Positions 19,319 to 28,631 are shown, numbered from the stretch's first letter. The stretch is 45,660 nucleotides of DNA from Clostridiales bacterium (GCA_012520295.1 JAAYOP010000118.1:1-45660), one strand, 5' to 3'. Made by a program: numbers and translations. Notes: generated by a model from the sequence alone, not told the origin.

Positions 19319-20581
19319 TTATTCTGATAATAGCTTGAAAATGGCTTCGGCGTCCATTTTACATTCGGTTTGCTCTCCTGATTTCATTTCCTTGAGCTTA
19401 ATTAATCCGCTTTCCAGCTCGCTTTCTCCGATTACGGCCGTATAGTCAGCTCCTATACGGTCGGAATACTTCATCTGGGCTTTCAGGCTGCGCCCTGTTA
19501 TATCTCTCTCGGCAGCCATACCCAGTTTTCTTAGCTTATTGACAAGTACCTGTACGGCCATATTCGTCTTTTCGCTCTGAGAAGCAACAAAAAGGGTTAC
19601 CCCTCCCGGTTTTGGTATCTCAATACCTTCGGCTTCCAGGGCCAGCAGCATCCGTTCGATACCGCTGCCGAAGCCCAGTCCCGGTGTGGGCTTTCCACCC
19701 AGCTCCGACACAAGGCCATCATAGCGGCCGCCGCCTATTATCGTGAGGTTTTCATCCAGCGTTGAAATAAACTCAAAAACCGTGCCTGTATAGTAGTCAA
19801 GCCCCCTGACTATTTGCGGGTTTATCTTATATGATATATCCATGGCATCCAGGTAATCCTGCAGCTTTTCAAAGTGGTCTTTGCAACTGCTGCACAGGTA
19901 ATCCAAACCTGTGGGAGCGTCAAGGGCGATGCTTTTGCATGCCTTGCTTTTGCAGTCGAGGATTCTCATTGGATTTCTGTCCAGTCTGTCCAGACAGGTG
20001 GGGCATAGCTCTTCCTTTTTGCCGCTGAAATAATCCCGAAGGTCTTTGTGAAAATCCTTCCGGCAGTCAGTACAGCCAATGGAGTTTATCTCAAGTACTA
20101 CTTTTTTTATACCCAGTCTTGATAGGTATTGGCTACCCAAAGCGATAATCTCGCTGTCAGCCTCCGGGCCGCCTGCGCCAAAGCACTCGACTCCGAACTG
20201 GTGATGCTCCCTCAATCGCCCGCTTTGGGGCTTTTCATAGCGAAATACCGGAGCTATATAATAAGCCTTGACTGGCAGCCCCGCAGCATATAATGAGTTT
20301 TCAAGATAGCTGCGGACGACCGAGGCTGTGCCCTCCGGCCTCAGGCTTATGGAGCGGCCTCCCTTATCTGTGAAGGTATACATTTCCTTTTGTACCACAT
20401 CGGTAGTATCTCCTACGCCACGAAGAAAAAGCTCCGTATGCTCAAAGGTAGGAAAGCGTATTTCACGAAACCCGAAATCTTCTGCAGTGCGGCGGGCAAC
20501 AGCCTCAATATACTGCCATTTATAAACCTGGTCGGGCGTTACGTCTTTTGTGCCCCTGGGCGCACTGATCATATTGGCCAA
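19319..20581 (-). CDS. hisS: Histidyl-tRNA synthetase
   Basis: A 420-residue class II synthetase for tRNA-His: motif 2 (SLRPEGTASVVRS), the histidine-binding segments RGLDYYTGTVFEF and GGGRYDGLVSELGG, motif 3 (GLGFGSGIERML) and a C-terminal anticodon domain. Between motifs 2 and 3 sits a CxxC pair (CPTCLDRLDRNPMRILDCKSKAC), common in clostridial HisRS. The start is TTG 20581, with GGAGGA 6 nt upstream; an ATG 9 nt further in is too far from that site. No T-box is evident. Confidence 0.97.
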   Translation of the reverse strand: MANMISAPRGTKDVTPDQVYKWQYIEAVARRTAEDFGFREIRFPTFEHTELFLRGVGDTTDVVQKEMYTFTDKGGRSISLRPEGTASVVRSYLENSLYAAGLPVKAYYIAPVFRYEKPQSGRLREHHQFGVECFGAGGPEADSEIIALGSQYLSRLGIKKVVLEINSIGCTDCRKDFHKDLRDYFSGKKEELCPTCLDRLDRNPMRILDCKSKACKSIALDAPTGLDYLCSSCKDHFEKLQDYLDAMDISYKINPQIVRGLDYYTGTVFEFISTLDENLTIIGGGRYDGLVSELGGKPTPGLGFGSGIERMLLALEAEGIEIPKPGGVTLFVASQSEKTNMAVQVLVNKLRKLGMAAERDITGRSLKAQMKYSDRIGADYTAVIGESELESGLIKLKEMKSGEQTECKMDAEAIFKLLSE

Positions 20582-20617
20582 TATGATTCCTCCCCGTATA
20601 ATGAAGTCAAAATGTAT

Positions 20618-20700
20618 GGCGGGATGCCTCCACCCCGCCGAAGTATTAATATATGCGGTTATGAGGCCGGCCGATTTGATTTAATACCACGTATAACCGC
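20618..20700 (-). promoter_or_regulatory. Two hairpins in the hisS leader
   Basis: GGCGGG/CCCGCC (20618-20623 with 20634-20639) and GCGGTTAT/ATAACCGC (20655-20662 with 20693-20700) lie in the 147-nt mgsA-hisS spacer. The second encloses a GGCCGGCC palindrome. They may end the minD transcript or regulate hisS. No complete T-box stem I or consensus antiterminator is seen. Confidence 0.35.
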
Positions 20701-20728
20701 TTATATACGTATATATTATATCAGCCGG

Positions 20729-21142
20729 TTATTTTTTCTGCTTGTTTTTTGGATTGACAATATCACGCCATCCCAAATCGCCGCGCTGGAGACCTCTTAC
20801 CAGGACCTCTGCGGTGGCTACATTGGAAGCAAAGGGTATGGAATATTGATCGCAGAGCCGGGCGATTTGATTCACTTCGTCATATAACTCGGGCTTGGAG
20901 GGGTCGCAGAAAAACAGAACCAAGTCAATTTCGTTATATGCTATACGGGCCCCTATCTGCTGGCTGCCGCCCTGACTGCGTGACAGATATAGAGTTATCG
21001 GCAGTCCGGTAGCTTCTGATACAAGCCGTCCCGTAGTGTTGGTAGCGCATATGGAGTGGCCGGCAAAAATGCCGCAGTAAGCGATACAGAACTGTACCAT
21101 CAGTTCTTTTTTATTGTCGTGTGCCAGCAAAGCGATATTCAT
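20729..21142 (-). CDS. mgsA: Methylglyoxal-synthase-like protein lacking catalytic residues
   Basis: A 137-residue MGS-fold protein, full length. It keeps H8 (LLAHD), the phosphate-site TTG (36-38), D80 (FFCDP) and the C-terminal FASNVATAEVLVRGL. However, the catalytic aspartate of the GGDQQ motif (D71 in E. coli) is serine here (GGSQQ, S60), ATGTTG is ATNTTG, and the segment that normally holds the PHxPD histidine reads SKPELYDE. Canonical conversion of dihydroxyacetone phosphate to methylglyoxal is therefore doubtful. Its place beside minD matches mgsA in clostridial mre-min-rodA-mgsA clusters, so it is an ortholog that may have changed function. Confidence 0.8.
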   Translation of the reverse strand: MNIALLAHDNKKELMVQFCIAYCGIFAGHSICATNTTGRLVSEATGLPITLYLSRSQGGSQQIGARIAYNEIDLVLFFCDPSKPELYDEVNQIARLCDQYSIPFASNVATAEVLVRGLQRGDLGWRDIVNPKNKQKK

Positions 21143-21172
21143 TATATGACACCTCTCATCTCTTTAATGATG

Positions 21173-21931
21173 CTAAATATATTTTCTTATTTTGTTTATC
21201 GCTACCTTTTGACCCGCAAGGCGCTGGGATATTCTCATAAAAGCGTCCAGGGCGCCCTTGCTTTTCCTATTGAACGCAGTTAGGGGTATGCCCGCATTTG
21301 AAGAAAGGATGATTGCTTTATCCTCGGGAACTATACCGATGAGCTGAACGCCGACAGAGTCCACGGCATCATCAATTGTGGATTTCATGCTTTTGAGCAG
21401 GGACGGCCTTATTCGGTTTACTATGAGGCGGATATCGTCCAACCCTTGTTCCATAAGCTCTATAACCACACGGGCAGCATCCCTGTAGCTGGTTGTGTCT
21501 GTTGTGGCTATGACAAGGGCGCTGTCCGCCCCGCAGACAGACAGCTGAAAGCCCATTCCTATTCCGGCGGGAGAATCGATTAAAATAAAATCATACTGGC
21601 TTTTCAGGCTTTCAATCAGGTTTTTCATATCCTCAGGGCTGATACTGTCATGTGCGATGTATACAGGCGCTGTCAGGAAATAGAGATTATTGATTTTAGG
21701 GTGGGCCACGATAGCTTTTTCCGGAGAGCTGTGACCTTCAATTATGTCGCTGAAATCCATGACCGCCAAATCGGAAAGACCAAGGCAGATATCCAGGTTT
21801 TTTAATCCCATATCTCCATCCAGGCAAAGGGTTTTATATCCCATGGATGCCAGACAACAGGAGAGGGCGGAAACAGCCGTGGTTTTTCCGGTGCCGCCTT
21901 TGCCTGAAGTTATTACAATAGCCTTTCCCAT
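21173..21931 (-). CDS. minD: Septum-site-determining ATPase MinD
   Basis: A 252-residue ParA/MinD-family ATPase with the deviant Walker A KGGTGKTT (11-18), LDGDMGLKNLD, and IDSPAGIG. MinD binds the membrane as an ATP dimer and positions the division-site inhibitor. The C-terminus (VAINKIRKYI) is short and only a weak amphipathic helix. Neither minC nor minE lies beside it, which is unusual. AAAGG sits 9 nt before the ATG. It has its own promoter upstream. Confidence 0.85.
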   Translation of the reverse strand: MGKAIVITSGKGGTGKTTAVSALSCCLASMGYKTLCLDGDMGLKNLDICLGLSDLAVMDFSDIIEGHSSPEKAIVAHPKINNLYFLTAPVYIAHDSISPEDMKNLIESLKSQYDFILIDSPAGIGMGFQLSVCGADSALVIATTDTTSYRDAARVVIELMEQGLDDIRLIVNRIRPSLLKSMKSTIDDAVDSVGVQLIGIVPEDKAIILSSNAGIPLTAFNRKSKGALDAFMRISQRLAGQKVAINKIRKYI

Positions 21932-21959
21932 ATGACCATGCCTTTCATCTTATATATGC

Positions 21960-21988
21960 ATAATATAGAAGAGTAAGCGAATTTTCAA
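21960..21988 (-). promoter_or_regulatory. Promoter of minD
   Basis: On the minus strand, TTGAAA (21988-21983), a 17-nt spacer and TATTAT (21965-21960) lie upstream of the minD ribosome site. It allows minD-mgsA expression apart from mrdA. Confidence 0.55.
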
Positions 21989-22055
21989 CAGTTAATTTAC
22001 ATTTTGCTGCCATAAGAGCGATAATTTTGCAGACTCTTACGCGGATTGCGGGGAC

Positions 22056-24095
22056 TTACCTTAAAATCCGGTTTTCTGCCGCCTGGCTGTATCCAGTATT
22101 ATCGGAAAAGAAATAATAGTCAAAAATATTTTTGGCAATCTGTGTAACGGCAGAGCCGCCGCCGCCGCTTTCCACAACAACCACAACGGCTATCTGGGGG
22201 TCCTCATAAGGCGCGTAAGCGATGAAAACGGCGTTATTTTCTATGTTCTCACCAAGCTGCACAGTACCCGTCTTGGAGGCAACGTCAATTGGATAGTTTC
22301 CGAAGACGGTTGAGGCGGTGCCGTTTTTTGAAACGTTCAGCATACCCTGTTTGATTGCTTCGAAATATTTCAGATCGGCATCCACCGTGCTTAAAACCTC
22401 CGGTTCATTTTTTTCGACAATCTCCGAGTTGTCATGGGCTTTGATTTCCTTCATGAAATGAGCCGCATATCTGGTGCCGTTGTTTGCGATGGTGGCGCAG
22501 TAGGTAGCCATCTGCATAGGTGTGAAAAGGTTATATGATTGGCCTATGGACGCCTGTACCGTGTCGCCTCCGTACCAGGACTCACCATAGGTTTCCTCCT
22601 TATACTCTCGCGTTGCCAAAACACCAGTGCTTTCAAAAAGCTCTATTCCTGTTTCCATGCCCAGACCAAACTGCCTGGCGTATTTGGAGATGTTGTCGAT
22701 ACCTGTCCGGTCTCCTACATGATAGAAAAAGTAGTTACAGGATACCTCCAGGGCTTCTATGACATTGACGCTTCCATGGGTGTCTGGATAAACCCAGCAC
22801 TTTGGCTGATACATACCTTTGTATTCGGTATATCTTCCCTTGTCGAAAACTTTGGTTGACGTGGTTATAACCTCTTCGTTGAGAGCCGCTATAGCGGTGA
22901 CCATTTTGAAAGTGGAGCCGGGAGAGTAGGCGCCCAGGGTTGCCCTGTTAAACATCGGCTTCATTGGATTTTGCGCCAGTTCATTGTAGTTGATACTGAA
23001 GCTATCCAGACTGTAGGTCGGATATGAGGCCGAGGCCAGCACACCGCCGCTTTTTACGTCTATGACCACAACGGCTCCGCCGTTGGCCAGGCTTGTTTCG
23101 TCCGTTCTGCCGGCGTTAATAGCATCAATTGTGCTTTTGAGGGAATCCTCGGCTATCTGCTGGCACTCTATGTCAATAGTGAGCACTAAATTGTCACCGG
23201 GCTTGGGCTCTTTTGTATAAAGCACGCTGGTTATCAGTCCGGACGAATTCCGGGTTGTGACCTGCTCGCCGTCAACACCTCTCAGGTATTCCTCATATCT
23301 GGCCTCAAGGCCGTCCTTGCCCACAAGGGCGTTAACCGGATATCCCAGCTGGGTGTAATAAGTGATTTCATCTCTGTCCATGGGTCCGATTCTACCAAGG
23401 ATATGGGCGGCGTAATCGGTGTGATATTGACGTACCGGAATTGTCACGATTGATACCCCGGGATATCCCTTTTCTTTTATAATTGATATGAGGTCGATAT
23501 TCACATCGCTGGCAAAGTAATAAGGCTGCGGGATAAAAAGAGCCCGAAGCTCAAGCTCATAGCGTATCCCGGCAGCTATTCTGGCCTGTTCATCTGTGAA
23601 ACTCTCAGGAATGGAGTAGTGCTCCCTGAAAAAATCCATAAGCTCTTCTGCCGATATTTCAGGGTCCAGCTTGAAAACTTCTGTATACTCGTTGAGTCTC
23701 TGCTTCTGTGATTGGCTCATATCGGGAAGATAGCTGAAAGGAGGCTGCATGCTTATAGGAGTGGTATCGGTATATATAATGCCAAGCTTTCGGGCGTCTT
23801 CCGCCAGGCTTAGTAAGATGCCGTTGGGATGCTCCGCTTTTACAAGCTCCGACCTGTCGATGGTTATATTATAGCTAATTCGGTTTGATACCAGCAGCCG
23901 TCCGCATCTGTCCAAGATATTGCCCCTTGAAGCAGGTACGATTTCCGTGATGACAATATTGTTTCGTGATTGCTCATAATAGGCGCTGCCGTTTATAATC
24001 TGAAGACCATAGAGAGACAACAGGTAAGAGGAGGCCAGTACCAGGGGAATCATAACCAGTGCCACCAGGCGTAAGGGTTTAATAATTCTTTGCAT
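22056..24095 (-). CDS. mrdA: Penicillin-binding protein 2 (elongasome transpeptidase)
   Basis: A 679-residue class B PBP: an N-terminal membrane anchor (about 8-32), the dimerisation/pedestal domain starting at PASRGNILDR (54-63), and a C-terminal transpeptidase with S394TFK, S452CN and K608TGT. It cross-links peptidoglycan during side-wall growth with RodA and MreC/D. AAAGGA lies 8 nt before the ATG. It directly follows mreD; its usual partner rodA is not in the window. Confidence 0.95.
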   Translation of the reverse strand: MQRIIKPLRLVALVMIPLVLASSYLLSLYGLQIINGSAYYEQSRNNIVITEIVPASRGNILDRCGRLLVSNRISYNITIDRSELVKAEHPNGILLSLAEDARKLGIIYTDTTPISMQPPFSYLPDMSQSQKQRLNEYTEVFKLDPEISAEELMDFFREHYSIPESFTDEQARIAAGIRYELELRALFIPQPYYFASDVNIDLISIIKEKGYPGVSIVTIPVRQYHTDYAAHILGRIGPMDRDEITYYTQLGYPVNALVGKDGLEARYEEYLRGVDGEQVTTRNSSGLITSVLYTKEPKPGDNLVLTIDIECQQIAEDSLKSTIDAINAGRTDETSLANGGAVVVIDVKSGGVLASASYPTYSLDSFSINYNELAQNPMKPMFNRATLGAYSPGSTFKMVTAIAALNEEVITTSTKVFDKGRYTEYKGMYQPKCWVYPDTHGSVNVIEALEVSCNYFFYHVGDRTGIDNISKYARQFGLGMETGIELFESTGVLATREYKEETYGESWYGGDTVQASIGQSYNLFTPMQMATYCATIANNGTRYAAHFMKEIKAHDNSEIVEKNEPEVLSTVDADLKYFEAIKQGMLNVSKNGTASTVFGNYPIDVASKTGTVQLGENIENNAVFIAYAPYEDPQIAVVVVVESGGGGSAVTQIAKNIFDYYFFSDNTGYSQAAENRILR

Positions 24096-24122
24096 AGGGC
24101 ATTCCTTTCATATGAGGGTTGG

Positions 24123-24626
24123 TCAGCCGCGGTTTTTTCTGGCCACTCTTTTAACCGGATAGTACACCGGTATTATAAAAAGAGCGGAATACAAAATCTG
24201 ATTTAAGGCTACACGGCTGAGTATTTTAAAGCTGACATTATCGAAGATAAGATATTGAAACATCTGCAAAAATGAAAGAACAGCCAGCACCAGAAGGGAA
24301 AGAAGAGAGTAAGTCGGAAAGCCGCGGGCTAAGATAAATTCAGACAAAAAACCCGTAAAAAAACCTATTGCGGCCAGAGATACTGTGAATAACACACCTG
24401 AATCCGCAAGGGATATATCACACAGCAGTCCTGCTACAATGCCCCATATACCTCCGTTAAGCCCGTCTTCGAACAGTCCAATTCCCACAACGGCAAGAGG
24501 TAATATGAGGGGAAAGACACCAAAAAGCCTGATGTGCGTGAAGACAGAGGTTTGGAGTATGTATAGCAGGAACAGCAGCAGGAAATGTGTCAGGATTCTT
24601 TTTATTTTGTTCTTAGGTATATTCAT
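24123..24626 (-). CDS. mreD: Rod shape-determining protein MreD
   Basis: A 167-residue integral membrane protein with about five to six helices, the standard MreD size. I start at ATG 24626, with AAGGGA 9 nt upstream. An in-frame ATG at 24668 would add 14 residues but has no ribosome site. It lies between mreC and mrdA in the elongasome operon. Confidence 0.88.
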   Translation of the reverse strand: MNIPKNKIKRILTHFLLLFLLYILQTSVFTHIRLFGVFPLILPLAVVGIGLFEDGLNGGIWGIVAGLLCDISLADSGVLFTVSLAAIGFFTGFLSEFILARGFPTYSLLSLLVLAVLSFLQMFQYLIFDNVSFKILSRVALNQILYSALFIIPVYYPVKRVARKNRG

Positions 24627-24717
24627 AGAGAAAAATCCCTTGTTCTGCCGATACAACCGAAACGACATATGGTTGTTTGCCGGCTGGTTTTTAGTTGGTC
24701 TTTTTATTCGCCGTCCT

Positions 24718-25575
24718 TTATGCCTGCTCCTCCGGGAATTTAAAATCGGTTACTACAAACACCTGGGTGAGAGAGGACAGTTCAGCCGACGGCTCAATTA
24801 TTCCATACCAGTTAAGACCGGTTTCTTCTTTGTGGGCAGAGGTTATTTTTCCTATAACAAGTCCTTGGGGAAATACCTCGCCCTTTCCGGAGGTTAGCAC
24901 TGTGTCTCCGTTTATAAGATCGGCGCCTGCCGGGAGATAAGACAGCTTCAAACACCCTTCATGCATAAGGAAAAAGTCACCTTCGGCAACACCTGAAATT
25001 CCGGTTCTGTCCACAATGGCTCCGATGCTGGTTTCCGCATCTATAATTGTACGCACAACGGAGGTTGTGGAGCCGACTTCTATAACCTGGCCAACCAGAT
25101 AGCCTGTTTCCGTTATGACACAGTCATATAGCTCTATGCCTGTGTTGGACCCTTTATTGATTATAAAGGTAGATGACCAGTTGGAGGAGTTCCAGGAGAC
25201 AATCGCCGCATCCTCAAAAACCATATCGGGCCTTGAGTTATGGAGCTTCAGAAGCTCTCTCAGTCTCTGGTTCTCCGCGTTGGACACCTTTGATTGGCGA
25301 ACGATTTCTTCGATTTCGGCGATTTGGGTTTTTAGCTCCTCATTTTCGGCTTTCAGCCTGTCAAAGTCGTACATATAGCTATATATGTCTTCCAGATAGC
25401 TCGCTATATAGGTCAACCCCTGTTCAAAAGGGGAGGATATTATGCGGAGAGTATTGGAAAACACATTTGTGCCGTTGCCAAAAGCAAGTGATGAAAGGAG
25501 TATAATAATTAAAACGGCCGCAAGGATTATCGCTACCTTGACACCTTTTGTTTTAAAAAAATCTTTCATAAGCAT
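24718..25575 (-). CDS. mreC: Rod shape-determining protein MreC
   Basis: A protein of about 285 residues with one N-terminal membrane helix (VAIILAAVLIIILLSSLAFG), a coiled coil (DRLKAENEELKTQIAEIEEIV) and the C-terminal beta-barrel pair of MreC. It scaffolds PBP2 outside the membrane. The start is uncertain: ATG 25575 (GGAG 12 nt upstream) or 25569; ATG 25608 has no ribosome site. No mreB precedes it, unlike most mreBCD operons; maf does. Confidence 0.9.
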   Translation of the reverse strand: MLMKDFFKTKGVKVAIILAAVLIIILLSSLAFGNGTNVFSNTLRIISSPFEQGLTYIASYLEDIYSYMYDFDRLKAENEELKTQIAEIEEIVRQSKVSNAENQRLRELLKLHNSRPDMVFEDAAIVSWNSSNWSSTFIINKGSNTGIELYDCVITETGYLVGQVIEVGSTTSVVRTIIDAETSIGAIVDRTGISGVAEGDFFLMHEGCLKLSYLPAGADLINGDTVLTSGKGEVFPQGLVIGKITSAHKEETGLNWYGIIEPSAELSSLTQVFVVTDFKFPEEQA

Positions 25576-25627
25576 ATGCGCCCATTTCTCCGGCGACAAA
25601 CAGATCATAAATATAACACGAAGCGCT

Positions 25628-25655
25628 ATGTCATTCCTCGCCGGGAAAATGACAT
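25628..25655. promoter_or_regulatory. Palindrome between maf and mreC
   Basis: ATGTCATT (25628-25635) is inverted at AATGACAT (25648-25655), an 8-bp perfect inverted repeat with a 12-nt spacer, in the 89-nt maf-mreC gap. No T tract follows. It may be an operator or a processing site. Confidence 0.3.
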
Positions 25656-25664
25656 GACACCGGG

Positions 25665-26258
25665 TTAAAATGCTATATAAGATGCTATATGAATTCCCAT
25701 TTTATTGAGCATGAGGCCCAGCCGGCACAGGGGGAGTCCCACAACGTTAAAAAAGTCACCGTCAATGCGGCTGATAAACAGAGAGCCCAGCCCCTGCGCC
25801 CCATATGCTCCGGCTTTGTCCATGGGCTCGCCGGAGGCTATATAAAAATCGATTTCCCTGTCGGTAATATCCCTGAAGCTGACTTTTGTTTCCTCATAGT
25901 CCTTAAGCTCAGTGCCGTTTTGAAGCAAGGCCACACCGGTATATACAAGGTGGGTCCGGCCGGACAAGGAACGGAGCATATCCGCAGCCTCGTCCTCATC
26001 GTCAGGTTTACCCAAAGCCTTGCCGTCCAGCACGACTATTGTGTCGGCAGCAAGTATCAGACAGCTGTCTCCGACTTTGTTTTTTATTGAGGCCGCCTTT
26101 TGCAGTGCCATATGGGAAACGGCCTGACCGGGGGGCAGGTTTTCGGGCAGAACTTCGTCTATATCCGGGGGGATTATTTGGAGATTTTTAAAGCCCAGCA
26201 TACCCAGAAGCTCACGTCTTCTGGGAGACTGTGATGCAAGGATTATTTTATCGCTCAT
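25665..26258 (-). CDS. maf: Maf family nucleotide pyrophosphatase
   Basis: A 197-residue Maf protein: LASQSPRRRELL near the N-terminus, the catalytic region ILAADTIVVLDGKALGKP, and KAGAYGAQGLGSLFI. Maf enzymes remove pyrophosphate from dTTP, UTP or modified nucleotides and are linked to septum formation in Bacillus. AGGAG lies 6 nt before ATG 26258. In many Firmicutes maf precedes mreBCD, so the position supports the call. Confidence 0.95.
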   Translation of the reverse strand: MSDKIILASQSPRRRELLGMLGFKNLQIIPPDIDEVLPENLPPGQAVSHMALQKAASIKNKVGDSCLILAADTIVVLDGKALGKPDDEDEAADMLRSLSGRTHLVYTGVALLQNGTELKDYEETKVSFRDITDREIDFYIASGEPMDKAGAYGAQGLGSLFISRIDGDFFNVVGLPLCRLGLMLNKMGIHIASYIAF

Positions 26259-26337
26259 TTAAACTCCTGTCTCGCAGCAGGATGGATGTGCCGCGTGGGT
26301 TACTCTCTTTAAACCGGTTAAAACCGGAGGTATATTT

Positions 26338-26366
26338 TTAGTATTGAAAAAACCAGAGCTTTTCAA
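26338..26366 (-). promoter_or_regulatory. Promoter of the maf-mre-mrd unit
   Basis: On the minus strand TTGAAA (26366-26361), a 17-nt spacer and TACTAA (26343-26338) precede maf. A leader hairpin, CCGG/CCGG around 26314-26327, follows. The -35 is part of an inverted repeat (TTGAAAA / TTTTCAA). Confidence 0.45.
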
Positions 26367-26413
26367 ACAGGCTATGCTATTTTTCCCACTGGGAAACACA
26401 AGGCAGTTTGCTG

Positions 26414-28492
26414 TCAATAATACAGCCCTCTGGTGCGGGATACGGGTTCATGTCTGGAAAGATTCAGATAGCGCTGGGCAATTTGTACGCATTCCTTTTC
26501 GTTTTCCGTTGTAAACATTAGCCGCGCGCCCCATAAACCCAGACGGGTATAATGCCTTTGCCTGTCGGCAAGGTAGAGCTTCTTTGGGCTGAAGACCATG
26601 CTTCTGCACCCCGCGGCTTTCAAAACAGGGTAGACGGAGCCGTGCTTGTCCCTCAGCTGGGCTCCGGTATCGCAGTTGCATACGCCCATAGAGCTTTTAA
26701 TTATGCAGTTTTCGGTTATTAACAGGGGTATCCTGCCATAGACCACAAGTTCCGTATCTATGCACTTGGAGAGCTCGCGGATTTCCGAAAGCTTAAGCTC
26801 AAAGGAAAGGGTTGCAGATTCCAGTCCGTCGTCCTTTAAAACCTTGAGAGTCTGGGAGTTGGTCACATTCAGGCCGTAGTCGCCCCTGACCCTGAAGCCC
26901 ATTGCTTTAACAGCCTGTATATGCCCCGGATTATTTACAAGCACATCCTCAATATGTATTTCCCTTAAATGGTTCAGCTTTTTTAAGATGGCCTCCTCTT
27001 CACCGTCTTGAATGATTGGGGGGAGAGAGGCGCATATGATGGTTTTTCCATTTTCCCAGAAGGGCGTAATTTTATAGGGAGCGTCAATCAATTCGTCAAC
27101 GGGCACATATATGGCAGAGGGCTTGAGACCCGCCAGTTCATTGGAAAGCTGGTCGGCTTTCAAAACTGAAATTGTTATGTCGGGGCGTTCTTCCGTGTTA
27201 AGATAGCGAAGACCGGCGTGGAACTCGAATTTTTTCCTGGGTTTAACGGCGCGCCGGAGCAAACTGAGCTCCTGAAGGCACTCGTTGCGTAGCCTGCTTA
27301 TTTCTGAATTATCTATATATATGCCCCTGTCCACAATACTTTTAACGCCGGTGCAGTAATATGGGGTGTTTCCCGTCTTATAAAGCTGGGTCTGCAGTGT
27401 AACCGAAGTGAGTTCTTTTTTACCTATCATATCAGGGATTGGACCCTCAACTTTGGCTGTATTACCCTTGTCGTCCTGGGCGGCCAGACGGGCCGGCTTA
27501 CCGCGCTGAAAAAGGCCATAAAAGGTAACGGGAACACGCTGTGCATCCTGGCCCATATAGTCCGCTCTCACGGAGGAAAGTGTGGAGGGGAGTTTCTTCT
27601 GAGGCTTTCCCGGGATGCCCAGCATATCAGCTCCGGTGTTGCCGGTATAATATCCGTCGGTAAAACCGGAGGACTGAAAGGCTTCCAGCAGCAGTGACAT
27701 ATCATGTTCACTGGGCTTTCTTCTGTTTTTTATGGAGCGGGCATAAATATCCGTGATTATTGCCGTGTGTTCCGGGTGCTTGGAACCCGTTTCAATTGCC
27801 ACACTTTTCACCCCGAAGCTTTCAAGCTCCTCCAGATGGGCACTAAGGGAGAGCTCCGCCAGGTACAGCGGGAAAGAATCAGCCTTTGCTCCGAAACCGT
27901 AGCTCAACCTGCAGGGCTTTGAGCAGTAGTCCAGATTACAGCTCCTGCGGCTTGTGAAAGCGCTCATATAGCACAGCCCGTCATATGATATACACATCGG
28001 TCCGTGGCAATATACCTCAATTTCGATTGGTGAGCTCCGGCATATTTCCCTGATTTTATCCGCGGACAGCTCCTTTGCCAGAATAGCGCGTGTTGCTCCC
28101 AAAGAGGCAGCATGCATAACGCCGCTTAGGCTATGTATTCCCATTCGGCTTCCCGCGTGAAGGGCTAAGTCAGGATATATCTGTCTGAGCGCCTTCATTA
28201 GACCCATGTCGCCGACAATAAGTGCGTCCACACCCATATTTACGGCCTTTTCTGCCAGACTGAGGTATAGCTCCAGGGAGGAATCCCTCAGCAATGTATC
28301 CAGAGTAACATATGTTTTAACGCCGCGAATACGGCAGTATTCGGCAGCGGCAGCCATTTGATTTTCATTGAGACTTCCGAAATTTCTCCTGCTGTTGCAG
28401 TCGTAAAAACCGAGCCAAACCGCGCTTGCGCCGCTGTGAACAGCGGCTCTGACAGCCTCCGGTGACCCGGCCGGAGCAGAAAGTTCCAGCAT
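26414..28492 (-). CDS. U32 family peptidase / RlhA-like protein with C-terminal DUF3656-type region
   Basis: A 692-residue protein. Residues 1 to about 300 are a U32 TIM-barrel-like domain (SAPAGSPEAVRAAVHSGA). The conserved cysteine block includes EVYCHGPMCISYDG, the SCNLDYCSKPCRLSY motif and later CNCDTGAQ. U32 proteins of this layout (RlhA, TrhP) act in RNA hydroxylation, with an iron-sulfur centre proposed from the cysteines; older annotations call them collagenase-like proteases. Which substrate this one uses cannot be read from sequence. It has its own promoter and leads the minus-strand block. Confidence 0.85.
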   Translation of the reverse strand: MLELSAPAGSPEAVRAAVHSGASAVWLGFYDCNSRRNFGSLNENQMAAAAEYCRIRGVKTYVTLDTLLRDSSLELYLSLAEKAVNMGVDALIVGDMGLMKALRQIYPDLALHAGSRMGIHSLSGVMHAASLGATRAILAKELSADKIREICRSSPIEIEVYCHGPMCISYDGLCYMSAFTSRRSCNLDYCSKPCRLSYGFGAKADSFPLYLAELSLSAHLEELESFGVKSVAIETGSKHPEHTAIITDIYARSIKNRRKPSEHDMSLLLEAFQSSGFTDGYYTGNTGADMLGIPGKPQKKLPSTLSSVRADYMGQDAQRVPVTFYGLFQRGKPARLAAQDDKGNTAKVEGPIPDMIGKKELTSVTLQTQLYKTGNTPYYCTGVKSIVDRGIYIDNSEISRLRNECLQELSLLRRAVKPRKKFEFHAGLRYLNTEERPDITISVLKADQLSNELAGLKPSAIYVPVDELIDAPYKITPFWENGKTIICASLPPIIQDGEEEAILKKLNHLREIHIEDVLVNNPGHIQAVKAMGFRVRGDYGLNVTNSQTLKVLKDDGLESATLSFELKLSEIRELSKCIDTELVVYGRIPLLITENCIIKSSMGVCNCDTGAQLRDKHGSVYPVLKAAGCRSMVFSPKKLYLADRQRHYTRLGLWGARLMFTTENEKECVQIAQRYLNLSRHEPVSRTRGLYY

Positions 28493-28558
28493 TCAGCACC
28501 GCCCTTTCCACCTGTAATCAACTAATTATTCTACTAATTATATAAACCCCCTGATGAA

Positions 28559-28582
28559 AAACTCCCTGAAAACCAAGGGAAT
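28559..28582 (-). terminator. Weak attenuator-like hairpin in the U32 gene leader
   Basis: On the minus strand a 5-bp stem (TCCCT/AGGGA, 28580-28576 with 28567-28563) is followed by GTTTTTC, between the promoter and the U32 start codon. The stem is short, so attenuation is only possible, not shown. Confidence 0.25.
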
Positions 28583-28631
28583 TTGGTATCAGTCACGGGC
28601 AGAACAGAAATCATGTAAATTCATATGAAGT

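Noticed and set aside
20582-20728. T-box riboswitch for hisS-aspS
   Set aside because: GGGGTGGA in the hisS leader recalls the T-box core, but it is part of a simple GGCGGG/CCCGCC hairpin. The 147-nt spacer is too short for a full T-box and no stem I motifs are seen.
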